This document shows, in pieces, positions 24,676 to 37,000 of a DNA stretch of 64,000 nucleotides. Made by a program: the position numbers and the translations under genes. Positions within the stretch are counted from its first letter, which is position 1. Each line of letters opens with the position of its first letter. Source of the stretch: Paenibacillus chitinolyticus NBRC 15660 (GTDB taxonomy: Bacteria; Bacillota; Bacilli; Paenibacillales; NBRC-103111); contig NZ_BBJT01000002.1 in NCBI RefSeq assembly GCF_000739915.1, positions 372,001-436,000 of the forward strand, written 5' to 3'. The notes below the pieces were generated by a model. The model was not told the origin of the DNA. It did not search any database and saw only the letters and a list, made by a program, of their open reading frames with translations.

Positions 24676-27600
24676 TCAGCTTCCATGCAGCACCTTCGAC
24701 GATGCTCCGTTTCGCTGTGCGACTTCCTCCAGAATCCGGAGGATGACCCCAGCCGTCCCGTCCAGACATTCCGGCTCAAGCAGCTTCTCGTGCGCGCCAG
24801 CAAGCTTGTACTCCGTGTAGGTATCCTGAGCCGCTCCGCGCCATGTCGGCAAACCTTGCTCCAACCGGAAAGCGTCGCTGTCTTCGGCGATCAGCTCGTG
24901 GATACGCCCTTCGACCGTACCGCTGTTAAGAAGCTGCGCTTCATACGTCAAAGTGGCGCGCACCTTGATGCTGACACGCTCGCGGATAACGGGATTCGCC
25001 ATCATTTCTTTTTCCGTATCCGACAAATCCTCCAGTATTTCCTGCCATTCGCTTTCAGTCGTCTCTGCGGGCGTCAAAGTCTCCTTAATCCAGGAGTCCA
25101 CCATGATCAGGTCCGAGACGCGATAGCCTCTCTTCTCCATTCTTTGAGCGACTTCGAACATCAAATTCCCGCCGAAACAATAGCCGAGCAGCACGTAAGG
25201 AGCTTCCTCTTGAATGCTTACGATTTCATCGATATAGTCATCCAGCATCTCTTCGTAGCTTTTCGCCTCTTCCTTAAAATCGGTCCCGTACAAGACGAAA
25301 CGGTCGTCCAATAGGTTCGCAAGTTCCCGGTACCCGATGCCGAATCCGCTTCCCGGAGGAAAGCAGAATACATTCAAAGCGCCGTTTTTATTCAGCTTGA
25401 TAAACGATTGGCCCTTCTCCAAGCCCGTTTCTCCGCTCCCGAACGCCATCGCTTCCACGGTCAGATTCTTGAACTGCTGGTTCAGCGGCACTTCGATTCC
25501 GGTTTCGTCGTAGACCGCCTGAATCAAACGCATGAGGCTCAGAGAGCTTCCTCCGAGTTCGAAGAAATTGTCTTTCACGCCGACCCTCCGGAGACCGAGC
25601 ACGTCCTTCCAGATTTGGGCGATCTTCACTTCCATCAGCGTGCGGGGCGCGATATACTCTTCCGCCTGCTCCACACTCTCTTCCGGGGCGGGCAGCGCCT
25701 TCCGGTCGATTTTGCCGTTCGGCGTCAGCGGCATCCGGAGCAGCTGCACGAAGTGCGCCGGGATCATGTAACCCGGCAGCTCTTTAGCCAGCGCTTCCTT
25801 CAGTGCGGCGGCCGTCAGCTTCGATTGCGCCACGAAGTAAGCGCACAACTGCTGACCGTCCGCCTCCTCCCGGGCGATGACGATCGCTTCTTGTACGGAC
25901 GACACTTTCAGAAGCTGCTCCTCGATTTCGCCCGTCTCGATGCGGTAGCCGCGGACTTTCACCTGATGGTCGATCCGGCCCCTGTACTCGATGTTCCCGT
26001 CCGGCAGCCACCTAGCCAGGTCTCCGGTCCGGTACATCCGCTCGCCCGGCGAAAAGGGGTTGTCCACGAACTTCTCGGCCGTCAGCTCGGGACGGTTCAA
26101 ATATCCTCTCGCCAAGCCGACGCCCGCGATGCACAACTCTCCCTCTACACCTACAGGAACCGGCTGCCGATAATCGTTCAGAATATAAATCCGGTGATTC
26201 TGAATCGGCCGGCCGATCGGGACCGATTTTAGTCCGATATCGCCTGTGCAGGCAGTCCAAACCGAGGTAACGATCGAAGCTTCCGTCGGTCCGTATGCGT
26301 TGAAATAACGCACTTTGTCTTTCCACTGCTGGACGAATTCAGCCGATACCGCCGAGCCCCCGGTAATCAGCTTTTGAAGGTCGGGCATATGATCCGGGTT
26401 TAAATAGGCCGCATACGTCGGCGGCAGGATGGCGGCCGTAATTCCGTTTTCGTGCATGTAACGCTGGAACGACCGGTTATCCAGAATGGTCTCGGCTGTG
26501 GGGATGTAGAGTGCGGCCCCGAAAAACAGCGCCTTGAACACTTCCCAGCACGACGCGTCGAACGACAGGCTCGCGAACTGGACGACTCTGTCCGTTTCGG
26601 TGATGCCCAGCGTGTCCCGGAACATGTTCTTCAGACTGACCAGGCCGTGGTGTTCCAGCATCACGCCCTTCGGTTTCCCCGTCGTGCCGGACGTATAGAT
26701 CACGTAAGCCAGGTGCTCCGGTCCATTAACCGGCTCCAGATTCGTTCCGTCGCCGCTGTAGGAACTCTCGTCGTCAAGCGTCAATACGGTTCCTTCGAAC
26801 GGAACACGATCCAGCAGCCGCCGCTGAGTCAGCAGCAGCTTCGCACCCGAATCTTCCAGCAGGTAGCGGATGCGCTCCTCGGGATATTCGGGGTCGATCG
26901 GCACATACGCGCCGCCCGCTTTCAGCACCGCCAAAATGCCGACCGCTATTTCCAGCGAGCGTCCGGCCATCAAGCCGACAAGCTGATCCGGCTGCACACC
27001 GGCCGCACGCAGCGTACGCGCCAGCCGGTTCGCCCGCTCGTTCAGCTCCCGATAGGTGAGACGTTCCTGCTCGTAAACCACGGCTGTCGCATCCGGAACG
27101 CGGGCAGCCTGCTCTTCGATCAGCCCATGAATCGTTTGCTCCCGTTCATAGTGCGTTTCCGTGTGATTAAAATCAACAAGAAGCTGCTGCTTTTCGTTAG
27201 GCGAGAGCATATCCGCGTCGCCGAATTCAAGATCCGGCTGAACTAAAAGGATGGACATAAGCTGCACGAGATGTCCCGCGGCTTTTTCAATAAAATCGCG
27301 GTTATAGCGCCCGCTGTTAAAACTCACGTTCATCCCGATAGAGTTTTCATTCGATTCGAATTGAAAAACGGTATCTGCAGCGGCCTTTCCTTGAATATCC
27401 GCTTTATGGATTTTTTTGTAGGTAACAATCGTATTTAGAACAGGGGTCCCTTCGGGAGTAGTTTCGATATTCAGGGAACCCGTCATTTTCCGGAACGGAA
27501 GATGCTGATTTTCCAGCGCTTCGCCTATCGCCAGCTTAACTTGACCAAGCAGGGATTTGAACGTGCTTTGACGGTTTATGTACGTTTTAATCAGGAGAAA

Positions 27601-27924
27601 ATCGTGGATCGACGGTTCGTCTCCGGGTCCCGTTGCGGCCGGAATCCCGACGAGCACGTTGTCCCGCCTTGCGTAATTGTGGAGCAGGCAGTTTACTCCC
27701 GCCAGCACGATCATAAAAACAGCCAAATCCGAACCGTTGGCAAGCCGGAGGATTCTTTCGGACAGCATGGGCGGCAGCGTGAGGCTGACAACGTCCGGTT
27801 TCTCTTCGGAATTCGGTTGGCCCACAGCCTTGGAGGGTGGATTGTAAGGAAGAAAAGTCAAGCTGTCATCGGGATTGAACTTTTCTTTCCAATACATTTC
27901 TTCCTTTTCAAACAACGATTTCAT
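24676..27924 (-). CDS. octC: Terminal nonribosomal peptide synthetase: half C - A8 - T - thioesterase
   Basis: This 1082-residue enzyme adds residue 8 and releases the peptide. Domains: an N-terminal C-lobe-only condensation segment (about 1-235, no HHxxxDG), A8 (about 250-760, YTSGTTGKPKGV near 411), carrier domain with FFELGGSSLSL near 788, and thioesterase (about 840-1075). The A8 code reads D-A-W-I-I-G-A-I-V, identical to A4 and suited to Leu or Phe. The thioesterase motif is GYCFGG: Cys916 replaces the usual Ser, with likely partners Asp943 and His1045. ATG follows GGGGAGG by 5 bases, 106 bases after the octB stop. The octapeptin-type assignment rests on module order and codes; the symbol is by analogy. 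Confidence 0.88.
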   Translation of the reverse strand: MKSLFEKEEMYWKEKFNPDDSLTFLPYNPPSKAVGQPNSEEKPDVVSLTLPPMLSERILRLANGSDLAVFMIVLAGVNCLLHNYARRDNVLVGIPAATGPGDEPSIHDFLLIKTYINRQSTFKSLLGQVKLAIGEALENQHLPFRKMTGSLNIETTPEGTPVLNTIVTYKKIHKADIQGKAAADTVFQFESNENSIGMNVSFNSGRYNRDFIEKAAGHLVQLMSILLVQPDLEFGDADMLSPNEKQQLLVDFNHTETHYEREQTIHGLIEEQAARVPDATAVVYEQERLTYRELNERANRLARTLRAAGVQPDQLVGLMAGRSLEIAVGILAVLKAGGAYVPIDPEYPEERIRYLLEDSGAKLLLTQRRLLDRVPFEGTVLTLDDESSYSGDGTNLEPVNGPEHLAYVIYTSGTTGKPKGVMLEHHGLVSLKNMFRDTLGITETDRVVQFASLSFDASCWEVFKALFFGAALYIPTAETILDNRSFQRYMHENGITAAILPPTYAAYLNPDHMPDLQKLITGGSAVSAEFVQQWKDKVRYFNAYGPTEASIVTSVWTACTGDIGLKSVPIGRPIQNHRIYILNDYRQPVPVGVEGELCIAGVGLARGYLNRPELTAEKFVDNPFSPGERMYRTGDLARWLPDGNIEYRGRIDHQVKVRGYRIETGEIEEQLLKVSSVQEAIVIAREEADGQQLCAYFVAQSKLTAAALKEALAKELPGYMIPAHFVQLLRMPLTPNGKIDRKALPAPEESVEQAEEYIAPRTLMEVKIAQIWKDVLGLRRVGVKDNFFELGGSSLSLMRLIQAVYDETGIEVPLNQQFKNLTVEAMAFGSGETGLEKGQSFIKLNKNGALNVFCFPPGSGFGIGYRELANLLDDRFVLYGTDFKEEAKSYEEMLDDYIDEIVSIQEEAPYVLLGYCFGGNLMFEVAQRMEKRGYRVSDLIMVDSWIKETLTPAETTESEWQEILEDLSDTEKEMMANPVIRERVSIKVRATLTYEAQLLNSGTVEGRIHELIAEDSDAFRLEQGLPTWRGAAQDTYTEYKLAGAHEKLLEPECLDGTAGVILRILEEVAQRNGASSKVLHGS
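25177..25179 (-). other. Cysteine codon at the thioesterase nucleophile position
   Basis: The minus-strand codon TGT encodes Cys916 within LLGYCFGGN, where type-I thioesterases normally have G-x-S-x-G. The surrounding frame is intact on both sides. Confidence 0.9.
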
Positions 27925-27967
27925 GCGTACCTCCCCTAAAATGATATCGGCTCATACCCGGAGTGCA

Positions 27968-27986
27968 TGCCCTCTTTCTTCGGGCA
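27968..27986. other. Small hairpin in the gap between octB and octC
   Basis: TGCCC pairs with GGGCA across a 9-base loop. No T-run follows on the minus strand, so it is not a terminator. It may be an RNA-processing or stability element, or chance. Confidence 0.25.
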
Positions 27987-28030
27987 CACACTCTTCAGAT
28001 ATGAACAACTAGTACCTGGCAGGGCTTCGT

Positions 28031-31000
28031 TTAAAAAGCGAATTCAATCGCTTCGACCGAACTCTTCGTGCCGCTCGAAGGCTTCAGGCATTGGATCTCG
28101 CTTAACCGCTTTTCGGGATTTTCGCAAATCTGGGACAAGATGTGCAAGTAATCCTGGACCATTGTCCGGATTCTCGCTTCTTTGAACAATTTCGTCCCGT
28201 AAAAGAACCCTCCACTGAGCGTGCCGCTATCTTCCGACATGAACAAGGTGAGGTCGAATTTCGCTTCTTCCAGATCGTCCAGCTCATAAGGCTTGAGACG
28301 AAGAGTTCCGAGCGAAGCTTCGTGTTCCTCGATATTCTGCATATCGAACACCGTATCAAACAGCGGATTGCGACCGGCATCCCGCTTCACATTCAAGCGC
28401 TCCACGAGTTCTTCGAACGGATAATCCTGATGCTCGAAAGCTCCCAGCGCGGATTCCTTCACTTCCTCTAGGAAGGAAAGGAAGGTTTTGTCGCCGGCAG
28501 GCCGGTTGCGGATCGCCAGCGTGTTGACGAACATACCGATAACCGGCTCCAGATCGGCATCCGTTCTGCCTGCAACAGGCGTTCCGACAATCACATCTTC
28601 TTGCCCGCTGTATTTGGACAGCAGTACGTTGTAGGCGGATAAAAGAATCATGAACATGGTACTTCCGGACCGGGCCGCCAGAACACCCAGCTCGGCGGTG
28701 AGATCCGCACCGACTTCAAATTCCAGATGAGCGCCCTCATAACTACGTACCGGCAGCCGATCATAATCGGCCGGCAGCTCCACGTCGGGCAGATCGCCGG
28801 CCAACGCTTCCAGCCAGTACGACTCCTGCTGCCGTGTACGTTCCTTGTACGTTTCGCTCTGCTGCCATGCCGCGTAATCCTTGTATTGAATGCGCAGCGG
28901 AGGAAGCTCTTCTCCCGCATATAGCCGGGAAAATTCGTCCACCAATATCGACATGGAAACACCGTCGGAGACCATATGGTGCATATCGAACATGAGAATG
29001 TGCAGCTCCGGCTCCAGCTCAATCAAGCCTGCGCGAAGCAGCGGCGGTGTCCGCAAGTCAAACGCACGGACGAAGCTGCGGGCGATTTGCGCCGCGTCTT
29101 CTTTTGCGGATTTGCTCGTTTCGACTGCAAATTCCACTTGAGCGTGTACCCGTTGAACCGGTTCGCCGTGAACCATTTCAAATCCGGTGCGCAGCGTCTC
29201 ATGCCTCGCGATCAATGTCCGGAAAGCTTCCTGTATCCGGTCGATATCCACCGGCCCTTCCAGCTGCAGCATTTCCGGCATGTTGTAAAGCTGATCCGCC
29301 CCTTCGAGCGTATGCTGGATAAACAGCCGTTTTTGCGCCGACGAGAGCGGATAATATTCCCGCTCTTCGGCAAGAGGAATAGAGACATGCTCCTGCCGTT
29401 CCATCCGCGCGATCGCCGCTGCCATTTCCTCAACCGTCGAATGACGGAAAACGTCTCTTAACGGCAGATCGACGTTCAGTTCCTTGTGCACTTTGCCGAC
29501 AAGCGTCGTCGCCCGCAGGGAATGTCCGCCGAGGTCGAAGAAGTTATCGCGGATGCCGATTTCCTTCTGTAGACCGAGTACGTCCTGCCAAATGGCGGTC
29601 AGCTTCTCTTCCAGCGGCGTGCGTGGCGCGATATATTCCGCGCCGCCGTCCACGCCCGCTTCCGGCGCCGGCAGCGCCTTGCGGTCCACTTTCCCGTTCG
29701 GCGTCAGCGGAATCCGATCCAGCCGGATGAAATACGACGGGATCATGTAGCCCGGCAATTCCTGCGCCAGCGCGCTTCGCAGACTGCTCACGGCAAGCTC
29801 GCCGTCAGCCGTGAAGTATGCGCACAGCGCTTTTTGGCCGCCGCCGTCTTCGCGTACGAGGACGACCGCTTCGCGGATACCGTCCGCCTGGAGAAGCTGC
29901 GACTCGACCTCACCGGTTTCGATCCGGTAACCCCGGATTTTCGCCTGGTGGTCGATCCGCCCGATAAAGTCCACGTTCCCCTCTGCTGTCCACCGGGCCA
30001 AGTCGCCCGTACGATACAGACGCTCACCCGTGACGAACGGGCTGTCCACGAATTTCTCTTCCGTCAGATCCGGACGGTTCAAGTAGCCCCGTGCCACGCC
30101 CGGGCCACCGATGCACAGCTCGCCCAGTACGCCGACCGGCACCGGGTTCAGGTGCGCGTCCACGATGTAGAACCTCGCGTTCAGCCACGCTTTGCCGATC
30201 GGCACACTGCCTGTATCCGGCAGCTTCGCCAGCGGCTCGTCGTAGAAACTCGAATCAATCGCCGCTTCCGTGACGCCGTAGCTGTTGATGATCCGGAACT
30301 GCGAGCCGAAGCGTTCCTGCAGCACGCGGTAATCGCCTACGCTGCAGCTGTCGGAGCTGGTGATGAGCAGCTCCATCGAACTCATATCCAGCTCATGCTG
30401 CGCCACATGTTCCATGAACGGCACGATGAGCGCCGGCGTTGATTCGAACACGGTGATCTGTTGTTCGTGGATCCAGCCGTGTAGGCGGGCCGGGTCGATC
30501 CGGTCATCTTTCGGCACGATAACCATGGTGCCGCCGTTGTACAGCGTCCGCGCGATATCTCCGACGAACACATCGAAGGAGAAGCTCGCGAGCTGGAGCA
30601 AGCGGACCGGGAACCGGTCCAACCGGTATTCCCGGCGGTAGGCGGCCGCCGTGTTCACAAGGCTGCCGTGCTCGATCATGACGCCTTTGGGCCGTCCCGT
30701 CGTGCCGGACGTGTAGATCACGTAGGCGAGATCGTGCGGCTGGGTTTCATAAGGAATGCCGTCCGATTCGCTGTCAGCCGTGCTGCTCAACGCAGCGCCG
30801 TCTCCTTGACCCGCCGACACCCGAGCACTCTCTACACTCTCATTCGCATTCCCCACAGCTTTGCTTCCGACAGCAGCATTCTCTCCGTCCCCGCTGTACG
30901 ACCTCTCGTCGTCCAGGCAAAGGATCGTGCGAAGCGCCGTCTCTTCCGCTTCCAGCCAAGCTTCGGCGTCCTCTCTGAGAGACGTCTCCGTCAGCAGCAC

Positions 31001-34000
31001 CGTCGCTCCGCTGTCTTCGAGCATAAACCGGATGCGGTCGGCCGGATAATCCGGGTCAAGCGGCACATACGCGCCTCCCGCTTTCCATACGGCGATGACG
31101 CCGACGAGCAGCTCCACCGAACGATCGGCCAAAATGCCGACAATCGACTCTCTGCCGACGCCGTCCGCGCGCAGTCTTGCCGCCAGCCGGTTCGCCTTTT
31201 CATTAAGCTCCCGGTAGGAAAGCTGCTTGTCTGTGTAGACAACGGCCGCTGCATCGGGAGTAGAGACCGCCTGTTCCTCGAACAGCCGGTGGAACGTCTG
31301 CACCTGCGGAAGCTCAGACATGGCCGGATTGAACGCTTCGAACAGCTGCTCTTTTTCGGAAAGAGTGAGCAGTTCCAGCTCGGCAATTTTTGCCTCCGGC
31401 TTCTCGGCGATAGCACCGAGCAGCTGCTCGAAATGCTGCGCCATCATTTCCACCGTTTCTTTCCTGTATAAAGCGGTCGAATATTCAAAGCTGTAATCCA
31501 AACCGCCGCTGTCTTCCATTACATCCAGGCTCAAATCGAATTTCGCCATAGTGCTTTCGCTCGGATACGAGGTCAGCCGGAGACCTTCAAGTTCAAAATC
31601 TTTGTTATCCGTATTTTGCAGCGTAAACATGGTATCGAAAATCGGATTGCGGCTTAGATCCCTGGCAACTTGCACCTTTTCCACGAGCTCCTCGAACGGA
31701 TAGTTCTGGTGCTCATACGCGCCGAGAGTCGTTTCTTTGACCTCCTGCAAGTAGGAGAGGAACGTTTTCTCTGCGGCCGGATAGCTGCGGATCGCCAGCG
31801 TATTAATGAACATTCCGATCAGCGGCTCCACATCACCATGGTTCCGGCCCGCAATCGGTGTGCCGACAATAAGGTCTTCTTGTCCGGTATATTTATGCAG
31901 CATGACCGTATAGGCCGCAAACAGAACCATGTAAAGCGTGGTTCCGGTTTCCGCCGCAAGCTGCTTCAGAGCATCGCTTTTCTGAGCCTCGAGGAAATAT
32001 TCGAGCGTCCGCCCTTCATAGCTCTGGACGGCGGGACGGGCATAATCCGTCGGCAGTTCCAGCACCGGCAGTTCTCCCCCGAAAACGTCAAGCCAGTAAG
32101 CTTCCTGGCGTTTTAGCTGCTCTTTCTGCGTTTCGGACTGCTGCCAGACAGCGTAGTCCTTATACTGAATGCGCAGCGGTTCCAGCGATTCTCCGCTGTA
32201 TAAGCGGACGAACTCTTCTACCAGCACGTCCATCGAAACTCCGTCGGACACGATATGATGCATATCGAACAGCAAAATATGCCGTTCAACCGCTAGTTCG
32301 ACCAAGCCTACGCGCAGCAAAGGAGGTTTAGCCAAATCGAACGGTCGTACAAAATTCTGCACCGTTTCTGCCGCTTCTTCCTCGGCCGCCGAAAAATGTT
32401 CCACGGAGAAGTCCACGTCCGCATACACCCGCTGCACCGCTTCCCCGTTCACCATTTCAAAGCCCGTGCGCAGCGTCTCGTGGCGCCGGGTCAGACTGCG
32501 GAATGCTTCCTCGAATCGGTTCTGATCCAATGCCCCTTCGAGCAGCAGCGCTCCCGGCATGTTATAGCTCAGCTCCGCTCCCTCAAGCTGGTTGAGGATG
32601 TACAGCCGCTTCTGCGCCGATGATTGCGGATAATGGTCACGCTCTTCGGCAAGCGGAATGGAGACATGCTCCTGCCGTTCCATATTGGCGATTGCCGCCG
32701 CCATTTCTTCAACCGTCGAATGACGGAAAACGTCTCTTAACGGCAGATCGACGTTCAGTTCCTTATGCACTTTGCCGACAAGCGTGGTCGCCCGCAGGGA
32801 ATGTCCGCCCAGGTCGAAGAAGTTATCGCGGATGCCGATTTCCTTCTGTAGACCGAGCACGTCCTGCCAAATGGCGGCCAGCTTCGCTTCCAGCGGCGTG
32901 CGTGGCGCGATATATTCCGCGCCGCCGTCTACACCCGCTTCCGGCGCCGGCAGCGCCTTGCGGTCCACTTTCCCGTTCGGCGTCAGCGGAATCCGCTCCA
33001 GCCGGATGAAATACGACGGGATCATGTAGCCCGGCAGTTCTTGCGCCAGTGCGCTGCGCAGACTGTTCACGGCAAGCTCGCCATCGGCCGTGAAGTACGC
33101 GCACAGCGCTTTCTGTCCGCTGCCGTCTTCGCGTACGAGGACGACCGCTTCACGGACGCCGTCCGCCTGGAGCAGTTGCGACTCGACCTCGCCGGTTTCG
33201 ATCCGGTAGCCCCGGATTTTCGCCTGGTGGTCGATCCGACCGATAAAGTCCACGTTGCCGTCCGCCGTCCAACGGGCCAAGTCCCCTGTACGATACAGAC
33301 GCTCGCCCGCGACAAACGGGCTGTCCACGAACTTCTCTTCCGTCAGATCCGGACGGTTTAAGTAGCCCCGTGCCACGCCTGGCCCCCCGATGCACAGCTC
33401 GCCCAGGACGCCGACCGGCACCGGGTTCAAATGCGCGTCCACGATGTAGAACCTCGCGTTCAGCCACGCTTTGCCGATTGGCACGCTGCCCGTCTCTGGC
33501 AGCTTCGCCAGCGGCTCGTCGTAGAAGCTCGAATCAATCGCCGCTTCGGTGACGCCGTAGCTGTTGATGATCCGGAACTGCGAGCCGAAACGCTCCTGCA
33601 GCACACGGTAATCACCCACGCTGCAGCTGTCGGAGCTGGTGATGAGCAGCTCCATCGAGCTCATATCCAGCGCGTTCTGCGCCACATGTTCCATGAATGG
33701 CACGATCAGCGCCGGTGTCGATTCGAACACGGTGATCTGTTGTTCCTGGATCCAGCCGTGCAGGCGGGCCGGGTCGATCCGGTCGTCTTTCGGCACGATA
33801 ACCATGGTGCCGCCGTTGTACAGCGTCCGCGCGATATCTCCGACGAACACGTCGAAGGAGAAGCTCGCAAGCTGGAGCAAGCGGACCGGGAACCGGTCCA
33901 GCCGGTATTCCTGGCGGTAGGCGGCTGCCGTGTTCACAAGGCTGCCGTGCTCGATCATGACGCCTTTGGGCCGTCCCGTCGTGCCCGACGTGTAGATCAC

Positions 34001-37000
34001 GTAGGCGAGATCGTGCGGCTGGGTTTCGGCCGGGACACCGTCCGGTGTGCCTGAATCGGACAAGCTGCCGGACGCTGCACTGTCAGCCGAATCTCCGTTT
34101 ACGCTGCCTTCCAGAACGACTCCGACAGCCGCATTCTCTCCGTCTCCGCTGTACGACTTTTCGTCGTCCAGGCAAAGGATCGTGCGCAGCGACGTCTCTT
34201 CCGCTTCCAGCCAAGCCTCGCTGCTCTCTCTCAGAGACGTCTGCGTCAGCAGCACCGTCGCCCCGCTGTCTTCGAGCATAAAGCGGATGCGGTCGGCCGG
34301 ATAATCCGGGTCAAGCGGCACATACGCGCCTCCCGCTTTCCATACGGCGATGACGCCGACGAGCAGCTCTACCGAACGCTCGGCCAAAATGCCGACGATC
34401 GACTCTCTGCCGACGCCGCCTTCCCGCAGCGTTGCCGCCAGCCGGTTCGCCTTTTCGTTCAGCTCCCGGTAGGTCAACTGCTTGTCTTCGTAGACAACGG
34501 CCGCCGCATCGGGAGTCGAGACCGCCTGTTCCTCGAACAGCCGGTGGAACGTCTGCACCTGCGGAAGCTCGGACATGGCCGGATTGAACGCTTCGAACAG
34601 CTGCTCTTTTTCGAAAAGAGTGAGCAGTTCCAGCTCGGCAATTTTTGCCTCCGGCTTCTCCGCTATGGCACCGAGCAGCTGCTCGAAATGCTGCGCCATC
34701 CGTTCTACCGTTTCTTTTTTATACAAGGAAGTCGCATACTCCAAGCTGCACTCTAGACCGCCGCTTTCTTCCACGACATCTAAGCTGAGGTCGAACTTCG
34801 CCATGCCGTACTCGCTCGGATAAGAAGTGAGCTTGAGCCCTTCCAGCTCAAATTCCTTGTTTTCCAGGTTTTGCAGAGAGAACATCGTATCGAAAATCGG
34901 ATTACGGCTCAAGTCACGGGCCGTCTGTACCTTTTCGACCAGCTCCTCGAACGGGTAAGTCTGATGCTCGTATGCGCCCAGAGTCGTTTCTTTGACCTCC
35001 TGCAAGTACGACAAGAACGTTTTGCCGGCGGCCGGGTAATTACGGATTGCCAGTGTATTGACGAACATTCCGATCAGCGGCTGCACGTCCCCGTGGGTTC
35101 TTCCGGCAATCGAAGTTCCTACGACCAGATCTTCCTGAGCCGTATATTTATGCAAAAGCACCGTATAAGCGGCAAGCAGCACCATATAAAGCGTCGAGCC
35201 GCTTTCTGCCGCAAGTCGTTTTAAAGCTTCGCTCTTCTGTGCGTCGACAAAAAATTCAAGTGTCTGTCCTTCGTAGCTCTGTACGGCGGGCCGGGCAAAA
35301 TCCGTCGGCAGCTCCAGTACGGGCAGCTCTCCCCGGAAAACATCGAGCCAGTAAGCTTCCTGCCGCTTCAACTGTTCTTTCTGCCCCTCCGATTGCTGCC
35401 ATACCGCGTAATCCTTGTATTGAATGTGCAGAGGTTCCAGTTCTTCGCCGCTGTACAGCCGGACAAACTCCTCCACCAGCACATCCATCGAAACGCCGTC
35501 GGACACGATATGATGCATATCGAACATCAGAATATGCCGGTCTTCCGCCAGCTCAATTAAGCCAACCCGGAGTAAAGGCGGCGCCGCCAAGTCGAACGGC
35601 CGGATGAACTTCTGCACGGCTTCGACCGCCTCTTCTTCGCTTGCCCGGATATGCTCCACCGAAAAGTCCGCGTCGCTGTCTATCCGCTGCACCGCTTCCC
35701 CGTTTATGATCCCGAAACCGGTGCGAAGCGTCTCATGACGGGCGATCAGTCCGCGGAACGCTTCTTCGAATCGATGCCGGTCCAGCGCTCCTTCCAGCAG
35801 CAAAGCTCCCGGCATGTTGTAACTTTGATCCGCCCCTTCCAGCTGTTGAAGGATGAACAGCCTTTTTTGCGCGGAAGATAACGGGTAATAATCGCTTTCC
35901 TCTGCCTTGGGGATCGAAGAGAACGAAAGCTGCGCCAGATTTGCAATCGCTTGAGCCATCTCTTCTACGGTCGAATAAACAAAAACATCCTTCAGCGGGA
36001 AATCTACGTGAAGCTCTTTGCGTAACCGGCTGACAAGCGTTGTCGCACGCAGAGAATGTCCTCCGAGTTCGAAGAAATTGTCCTTCACGCCAACCTTCTC
36101 GAGTCCCAATACGCTCTGCCAGATTGCGGCCAGGTCCGTTTCCAGCGGAGTCCGTGGTGCCGTATGCTCCGTCCCCTCCTGCAAACTAAGTTCCGGCGCC
36201 GGGAGCGCTCTGCGGTCCACCTTGCCGTTAGTCGTTAACGGCATTTCCTCCAGCTGGACGAAGTAAGAAGGAATCATATACCCCGGAAGCTCCCGGGATA
36301 AGGCGCTTCTTAATCGGCTTGCCTGCAGCTCGCCGTCCGCCGTGAAATAGGCGCAAAGCTGTTTGTCTCCGCTGGCCGTTTCACGGGCGATTACAGTTGC
36401 TTTCCGGATGGATTCCACCTTCAGCAGCTGTGCCTCTATCTCGCCAAGCTCGATCCGGAAGCCGCGGATTTTCACTTGATCGTCCATCCGGCCCACATAT
36501 TCGATCGTTCCGTCCGGCAGCCATCTCGCCACGTCCCCGGTCCGGTACATGCGTTCTCCCGGAACGAAAGGATTGTCCACGAATTTCTCCGCCGTCAATT
36601 CAGGCCGGTTCAGGTAGCCCCGGACCAAGCCTTCGCCGGCCACGCAAAGTTCCCCGGCTACACCGATCGGCTGCAGATTGTTGCGGGCATCCACGATATA
36701 GGCCGTCGTATTGCTGATCGGACGACCGATCGGAACATTCACGGCGTCCTCGGCCACTTCGTTCACTACATAGTACGTGGCGTACACCGTGCTCTCCGAA
36801 GGGCCATACAAATGAATGATTTTGCCCGGACCCAGATGATCGACCGCTTTACGGACATGACCGACCGAAACACGCTCTCCGCCGAACAGAATGGCCCGCA
36901 TATGCCGCAAACAATCCACATTTACATCCACGAGCACGTTGAAAAAAGCGGTCGTAATGAGCGAAACCGTGATCCGCTGCCTTTCGATCAACTCGGCCAG

